A stretch of DNA of 64,000 nucleotides from Deinococcus sp. KSM4-11 (GTDB lineage Bacteria > Deinococcota > Deinococci > Deinococcales > Deinococcaceae), in NCBI RefSeq assembly GCF_004801415.1, contig NZ_SSNX01000002.1, forward strand, positions 248,001 to 312,000, given 5' to 3'. Shown here one piece after another: positions 36,570 through 45,193 of this stretch. Every line of letters begins with the position of its first letter. The stretch's first letter is position 1. The translations under genes were made by a program, and so were the position numbers. The notes under the pieces were generated by a model. That model made no database searches. It saw nothing but the letters and a program-made list of their open reading frames with translations, and was not told the origin of the DNA.

Positions 36570-39500
36570 ATGAACGAGGCCGAACATCACTTTGAGTTTT
36601 TCCTACCAGTTCCCCACTGGTTGAGGGACTTTGTAAACGATGAGGTGGCCCGGATTACCCGCATCGCCGCCCAGTTGTTCAAGGTGCAACGGGCACACAT
36701 CAGTCTGTCCGACCCGATCACGCAGGGGTTCGATCGGGCGGTTGACGCCGCTCCCCTCATGCGTCCTCAAGGGCTCCCCTTGGCCATGCCCTTTGAAGCT
36801 GGAGCCCAGCCGTCGTTCCTCGAGGTGCCCGACCTGGCCCTCCATGCCGACGCTTCCACACTTCCTCTCATAGACGGGTCAGCCACCGTGCGGTACTACG
36901 CAGAGGTGAGGCTGATGACGGATACCGGTGCGGCGCTGGGGACGTTGACGCTTATCGATGGTGCACCTCGCGCCCCGATGACGCCCGACCAGCAGGCCGT
37001 CCTTCGTGACGTTGCCGGAATGGCGGTGGATGTCCTGCAGCGCTACCGTACCCAGGCAACCCACACAGCCGAGGTTCAGCAGATGGCGTACGAGGATCAC
37101 CTCACCCGTCTGCCCAACCGCCGGGCCTTCGAAGGCCACTTTGAGCACGACGTCACAACGGGCACCGAATTTGGTCTGGTGCTGCTTGACCTCGATGAAC
37201 TCAAGCGCGTCAACGACGAGGACGGTCACGGGGAGGGGGATCGCCTGCTGTCCAGCTTTGCCCAGGCTCTGCAGGACGAGTTCTGTGCATATGGCCGCGT
37301 GTACCGGTGGGGCGGCGATGAGTTCGTGGTGCTCCTCACAGGACACCAGCTTTCCCTTCACGAGGTGCGTACGAAGGTCGACGACATCGAGCAGCGGCTC
37401 GTGAAGGCGGGGCTTCCCGGCACACTCGCCTCGCTTGGCATGGTCGAGTACCCCCTGGATGCGCTGGCTCCAAATGACCTGATGCGGCTGGTGGATCAAC
37501 GCATGCTGCGGGAGAAGACCGCCCGCAGGGCGGCGCGTGGTCTCCGCACCCAAACACCGAACAGTCAGGCGACGCCCTGGGCGGGTGAGATGCTGTGGCA
37601 GGTGTTGCGCGCGACCGCCGCCCTCATTACTGCCGACGACGTGATGGGGCAGGCCGGGTGGCAGGCGTTCCTGGAGGCGGCGGTCGCTGCCCTCCCTGGC
37701 GCGGAAGCGGGATCCCTCTACGTAATCGACGACAAGCTGTTTGTGATGCAGGCGCAGGTCGGATACTCCGCCGCCCTGCTCGGCGCAGGACGTACCCCGG
37801 CCACCATGCAGCAGTGGCACGGAACAGCCGAGGGTTGGCGACACGGGGAGGCGCGGATGCTGCGCGGTTCGGCGGCCATACAGGCGCGAAGATATGAATA
37901 CGACCGAGCACCTGAGTTGAGTGCCGCGCTGATGGATGACCTGTGCGCCATTCAACTCATCCAGGCCAACCTGCTGGTTCCGGTCATGGTGCGCGGTCGG
38001 GTTGTGGCCGCCTTGAATCTGGACAACCTGCGCTCCGCACAGGCCTTTGAACCGTACGAAGTGGAGATGGCCGAGGAGTTCGCGCGACAGGCGGCGGCAA
38101 TCCTGGCCGCCCATGAGCGGCGTGGACGGGAGGCGGCCCGCACGCAGGAATTAGAGGTCATGGCGCATGCGACCGAAGCCCTGGCCGGCGTGCATACAGC
38201 CGAGGATATCGAATTGCTCCTGGTGGCAGAGAGCGTGGCGCTGCTGCGCACGGAGCATGCTGTCTACGCGCGTCACGATCCCGATGGGCTGCGTCTGGTG
38301 GCACCGTCGGGCATCTACGCCCACTCCTCCTTACATCAGATCCCCCCCGGCCAGGGCCTTGCTTGGCATGCGCTGCAGATCCAGCAGGTGATCCACGTTC
38401 CGACGATCTCGGATGATGCTCGGGTGTACTGGGGTACGGACCTGATCGACGGCGCCCTCATCCTCGCCCCTCTGCTGTCGGCAGCCGGCACGCCGTTGGG
38501 TGTGCTGGCCGCTGTCCGCGCCGCGCCGCAGTCCTTCAGCGATCTCGATAGCAGGTTGCTGCGTGCTCTGGCGTCGGCAGGTGCAACCGCCCTGGAGCGG
38601 TTGCAGGTGACGGCGCAGGAGCGCCGTCGTTCCCAGGAATTTCAGATGCTCGCAACGCTGTCCGAAAAACTTGGACTGGGTGATGACACCCGTGCTGTGG
38701 CGGAGGAATGCCTGGCAGCCTGTCGCTCCTTTCTGGACGCTGATTTCGCAGTCTTTCTGCGTCCTGACCGGCCCCTGGTGGTGACCCAGGGAACCAGACC
38801 CGTAGCGTTTATTGGCCTCCCACCCGAATGGCTCGCGGCGCGGGTTCATGAGCTGCGCGCCGGCGGCAAGGCGGCGACCTACTGTGCGACCCACAACTAC
38901 CGGGCGACAGACAGTCCGCACGCGCCCCTCGTGGACGCGGGCGTGCACGCGCTGGTGAGTGTCCCCGTACTGGAACGGGGCCAGCCGGTCGGACTGGTGG
39001 CGCTGTTGTGGTTACGGCCCCTGTCCGCCCTGCCGGAATCGGCGGTGCCTCTCTTGACCCGAAGTGCGGAATTGATTGAGCAGGTCATGGATCGGGAGGC
39101 ACATATTGCTGATCTGACGGCCACCCGGGAGGGGGCGCTCCTGGCGCTGGGCCGATCGCTGGAGCTGCGTGATTTCGAGACGGCCGGGCACACCGAACGT
39201 GTGGTCGCCCTCGCCCTGAACATCGCTGAGCGCCTGGGGGTGGATGAAGGCGTTCTCGCGGATCTGCGCGTGGGCGCTTATCTGCACGATATTGGCAAGC
39301 TGGCGGTGCCTGACGCCATCTTATTGAAACCAGGGAAACTTGACCCCGGCGAGTGGGCCACCATGCAGCGGCACACCACGATCGGGGACGAACTCGTGGC
39401 GCGGATTCCGACAGTAACGGCGCGGGCGCGGAGTGTGGTTCGGTCTCACCACGAACGGTGGGATGGGACGGGCTATCCGGATGGCCTGGCTGCGGAAGGT

Positions 39501-39692
39501 ATTCCCGAGGGGGCGAGGATCTTCAGTGTGGCAGACGTGTATGACGCCCTGACCAGCGCGCGGCCGTATAAGGCCGCGTGGACGCCCGAGGAGGCATTGT
39601 CGGAATTGGTGGCCCAGACGGGTCGGCAATTTGATCCGGAGGTCGTTCGTGCAGCTGTTGAGGTCTTGACGCTTCCTCCCATGGAAGGCTGA
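36570..39692 (+). CDS. Multi-GAF protein with GGDEF and HD-GYP domains (c-di-GMP turnover)
   Basis: A 1040-residue soluble protein. Order: GAF (about 20-160); GGDEF (about 172-330) with DHLTRLPNRRAF, the metal Asp in VLLDLDELKRVND and an intact GGDEF at 248-252; then three GAF-like units (about 340-520, 530-680 and 690-840); and HD-GYP (about 860-1035) with AYLHDIGK near 906, SHHERWDGTGYPDG near 968 and VADVYDALTS. The GGDEF half would make and the HD-GYP half would hydrolyse cyclic di-GMP, under control of the GAF sensors. No RxxD inhibitory site precedes the GGDEF. The start has AGGA five bases upstream. It has no operon partner. Both active sites look complete, so it may switch between opposing activities. 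Confidence 0.93.
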   Translation: MNEAEHHFEFFLPVPHWLRDFVNDEVARITRIAAQLFKVQRAHISLSDPITQGFDRAVDAAPLMRPQGLPLAMPFEAGAQPSFLEVPDLALHADASTLPLIDGSATVRYYAEVRLMTDTGAALGTLTLIDGAPRAPMTPDQQAVLRDVAGMAVDVLQRYRTQATHTAEVQQMAYEDHLTRLPNRRAFEGHFEHDVTTGTEFGLVLLDLDELKRVNDEDGHGEGDRLLSSFAQALQDEFCAYGRVYRWGGDEFVVLLTGHQLSLHEVRTKVDDIEQRLVKAGLPGTLASLGMVEYPLDALAPNDLMRLVDQRMLREKTARRAARGLRTQTPNSQATPWAGEMLWQVLRATAALITADDVMGQAGWQAFLEAAVAALPGAEAGSLYVIDDKLFVMQAQVGYSAALLGAGRTPATMQQWHGTAEGWRHGEARMLRGSAAIQARRYEYDRAPELSAALMDDLCAIQLIQANLLVPVMVRGRVVAALNLDNLRSAQAFEPYEVEMAEEFARQAAAILAAHERRGREAARTQELEVMAHATEALAGVHTAEDIELLLVAESVALLRTEHAVYARHDPDGLRLVAPSGIYAHSSLHQIPPGQGLAWHALQIQQVIHVPTISDDARVYWGTDLIDGALILAPLLSAAGTPLGVLAAVRAAPQSFSDLDSRLLRALASAGATALERLQVTAQERRRSQEFQMLATLSEKLGLGDDTRAVAEECLAACRSFLDADFAVFLRPDRPLVVTQGTRPVAFIGLPPEWLAARVHELRAGGKAATYCATHNYRATDSPHAPLVDAGVHALVSVPVLERGQPVGLVALLWLRPLSALPESAVPLLTRSAELIEQVMDREAHIADLTATREGALLALGRSLELRDFETAGHTERVVALALNIAERLGVDEGVLADLRVGAYLHDIGKLAVPDAILLKPGKLDPGEWATMQRHTTIGDELVARIPTVTARARSVVRSHHERWDGTGYPDGLAAEGIPEGARIFSVADVYDALTSARPYKAAWTPEEALSELVAQTGRQFDPEVVRAAVEVLTLPPMEG

Positions 39693-40117
39693 ACGCCTGG
39701 AATGGCTGTGGTCGTGGGCAGTGGGTGCCGTGCTGGTCGTCGAATGGGTACGCTCGCATCCCAAACACAAATACGCCCCCTGCTCCCGGCATAGGCCAGG
39801 GCAAGCGGTGTTTGGCCAGAGATGTCCGATAAATGGGAGCGCCCCCCACTGATTGGGTATCGTGGGCCCTTAAGAGAAGAGCTGTTCAGGTGTCTCTCTG
39901 GCGCCGCACAGAACCTACCGAATGACGACCGGCCCCGCCCTGGTATCGGCCAGGCGGGGCGGTCATCTCTGGTGGTTACGCCGCCAGGGGTTTGGTGCGG
40001 GTGTCCTTCCAGATCCCACGGGTACCCGCATGCACACTGCCAGGACGAGGAGCATGCGGCGCAGCGGGAAGCTTCAGACCAGGCTTCGGTCGGGTCGGCA
40101 GCACGAGTGTCATCATC
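39693..40117. other. Intergenic stretch with an imperfect GC-rich hairpin
   Basis: No gene supported. Around 39926-39964 an almost palindromic segment (GGCCCCGCC with GGCGGGGC) could be the old terminator of the truncated subtilase gene that ends at 40118 on the minus strand. Confidence 0.45.
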
Positions 40118-40560
40118 TCACCGGTACCAGTTGGCAAGTGCACCCACATTCACGGTGCCCGCCCCCAACTGCGCATTGAACGTCGAGTCCTGGTTCGCCG
40201 TGGCGGTGGATTTCACGGTGGCGGCCACACTGGCGCTGGTCGCGCCAGTCGAGAGCGCCAGGGCCAGCGCGCGACTCACCGCGGGGGCCGCGAACGACGT
40301 CCCGCTCGCCTTCACCAGCCGGGCATCCGGGTACGACGTCAGCACCAGTTCCCCCGGTGCGGTCAGCGACAGGTTCTTGGCGTACTGCGTGAACGAGGAC
40401 TTCTTCAGGCCCATGGTCACGCTCCCCACCGAGAACAGCCCGCTGTTCACGGGGAAGGTGCTCCCCAGTCCCGCCCCCGGATACACGAGCCCTTGGGTGC
40501 CCGCGTTCCCGCTGGAGTTCACGACCAGGATCCCCTGGGCCAGCGCGGCCGAGATGGCCG
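40118..40560 (-). pseudogene. C-terminal fragment of a subtilisin-like (S8) serine protease
   Basis: The minus strand encodes the last ~145 residues of an S8 protease: AALAQGILVVNSSGNAGTQG (the oxyanion-hole Asn region), YAKNLSLTAPGELVLTSYPD, and VKASGTSFAAPAVSRALALA with the catalytic Ser in GTSFAAP. The Asp and His parts of the triad, the propeptide and the signal peptide would have lain to the right, where sequence stops matching at about 40560 and a diguanylate-cyclase coding region on the other strand begins. A 134-residue frame from ATG 40522 exists but cannot make an active protease. Confidence 0.85.
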
Positions 40561-41093
40561 TCGTTCAGCGTCTGGCCATCACCGATCCCCTGACGGGTCT
40601 GGACAACCGGCGGGCAGCGTTGGAGCGCCTGACCAGCGCGTTCAATCATAGATCGCCCCTATCGGCCGTGCTGGTGGATGTGGATCATTTCAAGGACGTC
40701 AACGACATCTACGGTCACGACGTCGGTGACGAGGTGCTCCGCAGCGTAGCCCGCGCACTACGCCTGGCCGCCGGCCGAGGTGGGCACGTGGCCCGCTGGG
40801 GTGGTGAAGAGTTCCTGGTGACGCTGATTGCCGGCACCCAGGATCAGATCGGGGACGTGGCTGAGCACCTGCGCGCAGCGGTGAGCCAGATGGCCACAGA
40901 GGTGCCGCAGGTGACGGTCAGCATCGGCGCGGCCCGGCCGGAGGAGGCCACCACAGTGCGGGAGGTGTTGAAGCTGGCGGACGCGCGGCTGTATCAGGCG
41001 AAGGCAGGAGGACGGGATCGTGTGGAGTCGGGAACGACGGCTGGGCCGGATCACCTTCGGGGCCATCCTCAACGTGTGGACTTGTCCGCGTAG
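40554..41093 (+). CDS. Stand-alone GGDEF domain, N-terminally truncated diguanylate cyclase
   Basis: From ATG 40554 a 179-residue product gives an almost complete GGDEF domain: LAITDPLTGLDNRRAALERL, VLVDVDHFKDVNDIYGHDVGD with the metal Asp, ARWGGEEF near residues 80-86 and a normal C-terminal part with VTVSIGAA and ADARLYQAKAGGRDRV. Any sensor domain is missing: the sequence upstream is the antisense of the subtilase fragment. The ATG lies right at the junction and has no clear ribosome-binding site, so the gene is probably a broken remnant, though a lone GGDEF could be active if expressed. Confidence 0.75.
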   Translation: MAVVQRLAITDPLTGLDNRRAALERLTSAFNHRSPLSAVLVDVDHFKDVNDIYGHDVGDEVLRSVARALRLAAGRGGHVARWGGEEFLVTLIAGTQDQIGDVAEHLRAAVSQMATEVPQVTVSIGAARPEEATTVREVLKLADARLYQAKAGGRDRVESGTTAGPDHLRGHPQRVDLSA

Positions 41094-41250
41094 CCGTCGG
41101 ATGTCTGAAAGGAGCAGGTGAGCCAGGGTGGTAACAGTCATCGGTCAGACTTCTGGGTCAGCAGTGGTACACGCCACCGAATGATGGTCAGGTCAAGGGC
41201 CAACCGTACGCCCTGACACATAACGTCAGAGCGCTGGTTAAGGTGACTCC

Positions 41251-41577
41251 GTGGAGGAGTCGGCGGCAGCCAGCCAGGTCTGGCGGTATCTGGAACGGCT
41301 GGGCTGTACCCGCGTCTTCAGCACCTTCGCTCCGTATGGGCAGGCCATGCATTGCGTACAGATCTGGCGTGCAGGAGTGGTGATCGCCTCCGGTCAACAC
41401 GCCCAGATGGGCCTGGCACACTCGGAAGCCTTGCTAGCGGCCATGCGATCCCTGGGCCCACCAGACCGCACGCGCGAACCATCCCTACCCCGGTATGACC
41501 GCCCCGCCGACCGAAGCACGTTGCACCCGCACCACAACGACCCCTGCAAGTTCTGCCTCCCCACCCTGCGGGCATGA
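41251..41577 (+). CDS. Small protein, unknown, coupled to winged-helix-like gene
   Basis: A 108-residue protein starting at GTG 41251 behind AAGGTGA. The first 65 residues (VWRYLERLGCTRVF and CVQIWRAGVVIASGQHAQMG) look like a compact alpha/beta fold; the tail is Pro/His/Arg-rich. Its stop overlaps the next ATG as ATGA, which supports both genes. I do not recognise the family; the setting suggests a mobile element. Confidence 0.6.
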   Translation: MEESAAASQVWRYLERLGCTRVFSTFAPYGQAMHCVQIWRAGVVIASGQHAQMGLAHSEALLAAMRSLGPPDRTREPSLPRYDRPADRSTLHPHHNDPCKFCLPTLRA

Positions 41578-41822
41578 CCTGCCGGGATGCCATCCTCGAC
41601 GCCATCCGCGACCTGCTCCGAGGCCGGGAGGATCCGACGTTCACGCCCGTCGAGGTGGCTCAGTTCATGCGGGCCCAGGGCACGCCCTACCAGGAATTGA
41701 CCATCCGGGGGCACCTCTCCCATCTCATGTGCGCGGACGAGCCGAACCCGGCAGGCAAGCACTCCCAGGATCTGCAACGGCTGGGCCGGGGCCGCTACCG
41801 ACTGCGTGATGGTCACCTGTAA
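41574..41822 (+). CDS. Small winged-helix-like protein, paralog 1
   Basis: An 82-residue protein of the pattern CRDAILDAIRDLL, then FTPVEVAQFM, then LTIRGHLSHLMCADEPNPAGK and a final GRGRYRL. The order of a first helix, a F-T/S-x-x-E-V helix, a TIR-x-x-x-x helix and a terminal R-Y-R-L strand looks like a winged-helix DNA-binding domain; I believe it corresponds to the domain named DUF7669, but that name is from memory. Two related genes follow in this region (41912-42181 and 43964-44200). It is translationally coupled to the gene before it. Confidence 0.7.
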   Translation: MTCRDAILDAIRDLLRGREDPTFTPVEVAQFMRAQGTPYQELTIRGHLSHLMCADEPNPAGKHSQDLQRLGRGRYRLRDGHL

Positions 41823-41911
41823 CATCCCCGAGCGATGGCATTCGCCAGGGGCACCGTTGGGATTTATGCACCGCAAGACCACGGTAAGACCGCCGCGCGC
41901 AGCATCTGAAC

Positions 41912-42181
41912 ATGAGCTGCCGAGATGATTTACTGGACGTTATCTGCGAGCTTGTCGCGGATCGGACAGATCGGACGTTCTGGTTCTCCGAACTCGTCGA
42001 ACACATGTATAAGCGGGCCTCGCCGCACTCCGCGACGACCATCCGCGGTGTCCTCACGCAGCGGATGTGCGTGAATGCGCCGAATCCACGAGACCGAAGC
42101 GGAATGGACGTGGAGCGCCTGGAGCGGGGACAATACCGGCTCCTCAGCAGCATCAGCACCCCTGATAGGGCCGAGAGATAA
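41912..42181 (+). CDS. Small winged-helix-like protein, paralog 2
   Basis: An 89-residue relative of the preceding gene: CRDDLLDVICELVADR, FWFSELVEHMYKR, TTIRGVLTQRMCVNAPNP and VERLERGQYRLL. The shared positions are the CRD start, the DxxLDxI helix, the TIR helix, the MC-x-x-x-PNP turn and the YRL ending. It has a 12-residue extra tail. No strong ribosome-binding site; 89 bases separate it from paralog 1. Probably DNA-binding; a regulatory or host-takeover role is a guess. Confidence 0.65.
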   Translation: MSCRDDLLDVICELVADRTDRTFWFSELVEHMYKRASPHSATTIRGVLTQRMCVNAPNPRDRSGMDVERLERGQYRLLSSISTPDRAER

Positions 42182-42754
42182 CGTCATTCAGACCGAGCTC
42201 CCACAGATAGAAGGGCTCTTGGATGCGAACACGACCCAGCGTTTCGCGCTGGCACTCTGCGGTCAGCCGATCATGCTACTGCGGATCTGGCCCCTTTACG
42301 TTCTGCGGTTCCTGCCTACGTTTGCTGATGCGCTGCTGTGCGGCCTGACGGTCAGGGCGGCTCACAGCAGACCATCCAACTGCGCGGTGATGCGGTTGAT
42401 GACCTCGATGGGCTTCGCCCTAGCCTCTGGCGTCACATTCTTTCCACGCGCCTCTCGTCCCGCAGCGCTTCGAGACCCTGCCGAAGGGTAGGCTGCGCGG
42501 GCCGCAGGGTGTTCGCCTCCTCGGTGATCATGGCGAAGTACTGCAGGCGCGTGAGGTTGTTGGCGAGCTCTCCAATAGGGCAAGTTCATCCGGCGTGGCG
42601 TCACGCGCGGCCCGCTGCCGACGCTACGTGGCAAGACGGTTATGACGGAGTAGGGAGGTCACCTCTGTCCCCAGAGCGAGTCGTCCGAGGTTCGGTGAGG
42701 GCAATGTAAGCCCCGATTACACGCCGCGCGCCAGAAAAGCCGCAGAGTGGACAC
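42182..42754. other. Intergenic region with a minus-strand gene remnant
   Basis: Between about 42362 and 42575 the minus strand reads NNLTRLQYFAMITEEANTLR followed by LRQGLEALRDERR in one frame, then VTPEARAKPIEVINRITAQL to a stop at 42362 in the next frame. The two halves look like one protein split by a single-base shift near 42445. I do not recognise it. Confidence 0.4.
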
Positions 42755-43075
42755 ATGAGCATCGTGAGTCACGTTGAATTGGGTGCAGACGCACCCCTCG
42801 ATGTGCATGCGGCGCTGCTGCACGACATGGTGGCCTCGAAGGGCAGTGATATGACGGCCTGTATTCAGACGTTCCACCGCCTGTTGTTTGCCCTCGCAGC
42901 GCGGTATCCGTTCCCCGATCCGGAAGAAGCCGTCTACCTGGCGCTCTCGGATATCCGGCACTGCTGCCCAGGGTGGACGTCCTCACGGTTGCCAGCGAAG
43001 GTCTGGGTACTGGCCGTAGCCAAGCGCCGCTTCGACCAGGTGGCACGCGTGAACCCAAGCGACGAACGCTGCTGA
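42755..43075 (+). CDS. Mini protein resembling sigma-factor region 2
   Basis: A 106-residue protein. Residues about 35-97 resemble region 2 of ECF sigma factors: a helix FHRLLFALAARYPF, DPEEAVYLALSDI in place of the usual D-x-E-D-x-x-Q-E-x-F, then a Trp and LPAKVWVLAVAKRRFDQVARV in place of the WL-x-x-IA-R-N-x-x-x-D-x-x-R helix that binds the -10 element. Region 4, which contacts the -35 box, is absent and there is no room for it before the stop. It could be a truncated sigma factor, an anti-host protein from a phage, or a coincidence of helix pattern. Confidence 0.55.
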   Translation: MSIVSHVELGADAPLDVHAALLHDMVASKGSDMTACIQTFHRLLFALAARYPFPDPEEAVYLALSDIRHCCPGWTSSRLPAKVWVLAVAKRRFDQVARVNPSDERC

Positions 43076-43727
43076 CCCTCCGGCGCGGGTGTCACGCCTG
43101 GTCATGAGGTTCTCCCCTCGAAGGGCATGCTGCTCAAGGATGTGATCACCACGTCCACCAGCCCGCCTGAGACCACCGGGCCACGCGTGACGCGCAGCCC
43201 GTCGACCAACGAGTCATCCGCCCATATATGCGCATGGAGTCAGGGCATCCACCAGAGCCTTCGGGAGATTGCTCAGGTCACGGGCGCAGTTGTCTGGCGG
43301 GCACACATACAGTCGCAGCCAGGCGGCGTGCCGGGATGACCGAGGCTGGAGATCACGGCCGCCACACTCCGGTGGTAGTCCCGCTCGTTCTGGCTGAGCA
43401 GAATTCGCGCCGTGGGCTTGCCCTCGACTGTGATCACAACGGCGCGCCAGATGCTGTAGATGCTGGTGGGTATGGCAGGGTGAAGTGCAAGGCGCCGGCG
43501 AGGCGGAAGGGCGATCGACCGTCTACATCCAATGGTGGGAGATTGCACCGGATGATGCCTGGGCCGTACGGTGGACGGGATCGTTGCTGATCGGGGGGTC
43601 AGCAATGCTCTGCCGCGTTGGGTCTTTCGGCATATCAAGTCTGAGTTTGCTCTCGTCGCGGCACGTTGGGAAGGACAGGGGATGCGGGTAAGGCAAGCCT
43701 CTCCAGCTCCCACCGAGGGGAACGGGT
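43076..43727. other. Intergenic region with a possible minus-strand fragment
   Basis: No complete gene supported. A minus-strand frame ending at 43273 contains VITVEGKPTARILLSQNERD with Cys residues near its end (CDCMCA) and ordinary composition, perhaps a remnant of about 50 residues. Confidence 0.35.
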
Positions 43728-43934
43728 TCACGCGGTCACCGTCCGGAGCACACCTGCCGGCACGCTGGCCGCGTACCCGTCTGGCCACCGCACCAGCACG
43801 GTGCTGACCACACCCGGCCGGGGCCCGGTCACGACCTGACACACCGGACTGCACCGGACATCGTCACCCTTGCCGACCTTCGCGCCGTAACGGGAGGACT
43901 GGCCCCCCGCCAACAAGTGGTACAGGGAACTCAT
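43728..43934 (-). CDS. Small beta-rich protein, unknown
   Basis: A 68-residue product from ATG 43934 (MSSLYHLLAGGQSSRYGAKV). The region DDVRCSPVCQVVTG with VVSTVLVRWPDGYAASVPAGVL looks like a small SH3/KOW-type barrel. It is divergent from winged-helix-like paralog 3, whose start is 30 bases away, so the two may share a control region. Confidence 0.45.
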   Translation of the reverse strand: MSSLYHLLAGGQSSRYGAKVGKGDDVRCSPVCQVVTGPRPGVVSTVLVRWPDGYAASVPAGVLRTVTA

Positions 43935-43963
43935 ACCTGCCCCGCGGAGGTAACTATGGAGCC

Positions 43964-44200
43964 ATGACGTACCGGGATGAGATCTTGAACGTGGTGCGTG
44001 ATCTGGTTCGAGACCGGCCCACACGGCAATTCACGCTGGCCGAGGTCATATCGGGAATGCAGGCGCGCGGCTCGACGTGCAAGGTACAGACCATCAGGAC
44101 GTACGTGTCGAACATGATGTGCGTGAATGCGCCACCCCAGCGCCGGAAACACTACGAAGATGTGGAACGTATCGGCCCTGGGAGGTATCGGCTGCTGTGA
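43964..44200 (+). CDS. Small winged-helix-like protein, paralog 3
   Basis: A 78-residue relative of the genes at 41574 and 41912: YRDEILNVVRDLVRDR, FTLAEVISGMQARG, QTIRTYVSNMMCVNAPPQ and VERIGPGRYRLL. It is the cleanest of the three, ending right after the conserved YRLL. GGAG occurs a few bases before the start. The gene is convergent with the minus-strand gene at 44203. DNA-binding is inferred from the helix pattern only. Confidence 0.7.
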   Translation: MTYRDEILNVVRDLVRDRPTRQFTLAEVISGMQARGSTCKVQTIRTYVSNMMCVNAPPQRRKHYEDVERIGPGRYRLL

Positions 44201-44202
44201 CT

Positions 44203-44451
44203 TTATACCTTCACTTCCTCGGCGAGGTTCAGCACGGCCCGCTTCAGATACGGTGCCGGCTCTCCAAACGCGAAGGTCTGGTGCGGCTTCGTATCCTCGC
44301 CAAAGGTACGGTGCACGTCGCGGTACAGGCGCTGGTCGCGGATGGTCAGCAGGGCCTCGCCGACGTCAATGAAGTCCTGCCGGACGACGGCCTCTGGCTG
44401 GTGCAGGGCCTGCTGCTCTTCAGGCGTGATCGATTCGAGCACCGGGGTCAC
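44203..44451 (-). CDS. Small phage-type protein, probably truncated
   Basis: An 82-residue product from GTG 44451. The block FIDVGEALLTIRDQRLYRDVHRTF resembles the start of phage-encoded proteins that continue with a Y/F-x-x-Y-C-x-E-R-W motif; here it turns instead into an unrelated tail (APYLKRAVLNLAEEVKV), so the original C-terminus may have been replaced. Divergent from the gene at 44502. The role is unknown. Confidence 0.5.
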   Translation of the reverse strand: MTPVLESITPEEQQALHQPEAVVRQDFIDVGEALLTIRDQRLYRDVHRTFGEDTKPHQTFAFGEPAPYLKRAVLNLAEEVKV

Positions 44452-44501
44452 GCGCGCTCCGTACGGCTGGGCCGACGGAGCAGTGCCGAGTAGGCTGGGG
44501 C

Positions 44502-44939
44502 ATGACCCTCCCCGAAGACGTCCGCGTGTTTGGCGTCACCCAACGCGGCAGCATGCTGCTCAGCCGGGTGGAACGTCAGGAAGACCGCGCGCGTCCTGGC
44601 ACCACCGCCATCCGCCTGCATCTGGTGAACCTCGGGACGCAGCCCGTCACCGTTGACTACGTGACCTTTCACCATGAAACCTTGACGGTGACCCTGCCCA
44701 TCAACAGGCGCGTTGATTCTGCGAGGTACCTGGTCGTCGTCGGCCCGGAGACGGCGGACACCCTGACTTTGCAGGCGAGTCGGCAGGGGCAGGCGGCCCA
44801 CTTCAAGGCCAGCGTGCCCTTCGAGATGACGGTGTCGGTCACGACGCCGTACGGCCCGATCGCGTTGACCCAGCGGCTGTCCTGGGGCTTCTGGATAGAG
44901 GGTGGCTACGGCTTCACGCTGCTGGATCAAGACGACTGA
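44502..44939 (+). CDS. Hypothetical beta-sandwich protein
   Basis: A 145-residue protein rich in beta-strands (AIRLHLVNLGTQPVTVDYVTF, ETLTVTLPINRR, MTVSVTTPYGPIALTQRLSW). It looks like an immunoglobulin-type sandwich without a signal peptide. TAGGCT at 44491-44496 lies five bases before the ATG, a leaderless-type promoter. No family recognised. Confidence 0.65.
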   Translation: MTLPEDVRVFGVTQRGSMLLSRVERQEDRARPGTTAIRLHLVNLGTQPVTVDYVTFHHETLTVTLPINRRVDSARYLVVVGPETADTLTLQASRQGQAAHFKASVPFEMTVSVTTPYGPIALTQRLSWGFWIEGGYGFTLLDQDD

Positions 44940-45018
44940 CGGCCCACGGTGTCGTAGGAACCGTTTCACTCGTTGATGGGTGGGGATCCATGGATGGTGA
45001 ACGGCGAGTGCTGATCGG

Positions 45019-45153
45019 TTATAGCTCGACCTTGCGTTCCTCCCAGACACCAGGCATGAACGCCCACTTGCTCTCCGCGACCCAGCCGGTATCCCAGTCG
45101 TCCTTGATGCTCATACCGCGCGGGATTACTGCGAAAATGCCGTAGGTCTGCAT
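45019..45153 (-). CDS. 44-residue protein in the replication module
   Basis: A short gene starting at ATG 45153 (MQTYGIFAVIPRGMSIKDDW) and ending at a TAA at 45019. CAGGAGAT lies five to twelve bases upstream, a good ribosome-binding site. The protein has four Trp in 44 residues and an amphipathic pattern. It is the last gene after the replication-type genes on the minus strand. Function unknown. Confidence 0.6.
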   Translation of the reverse strand: MQTYGIFAVIPRGMSIKDDWDTGWVAESKWAFMPGVWEERKVEL

Positions 45154-45193
45154 AGTCGATCTCCTGCCCCGGTACGCTGGCCGGGTGGGTAAG

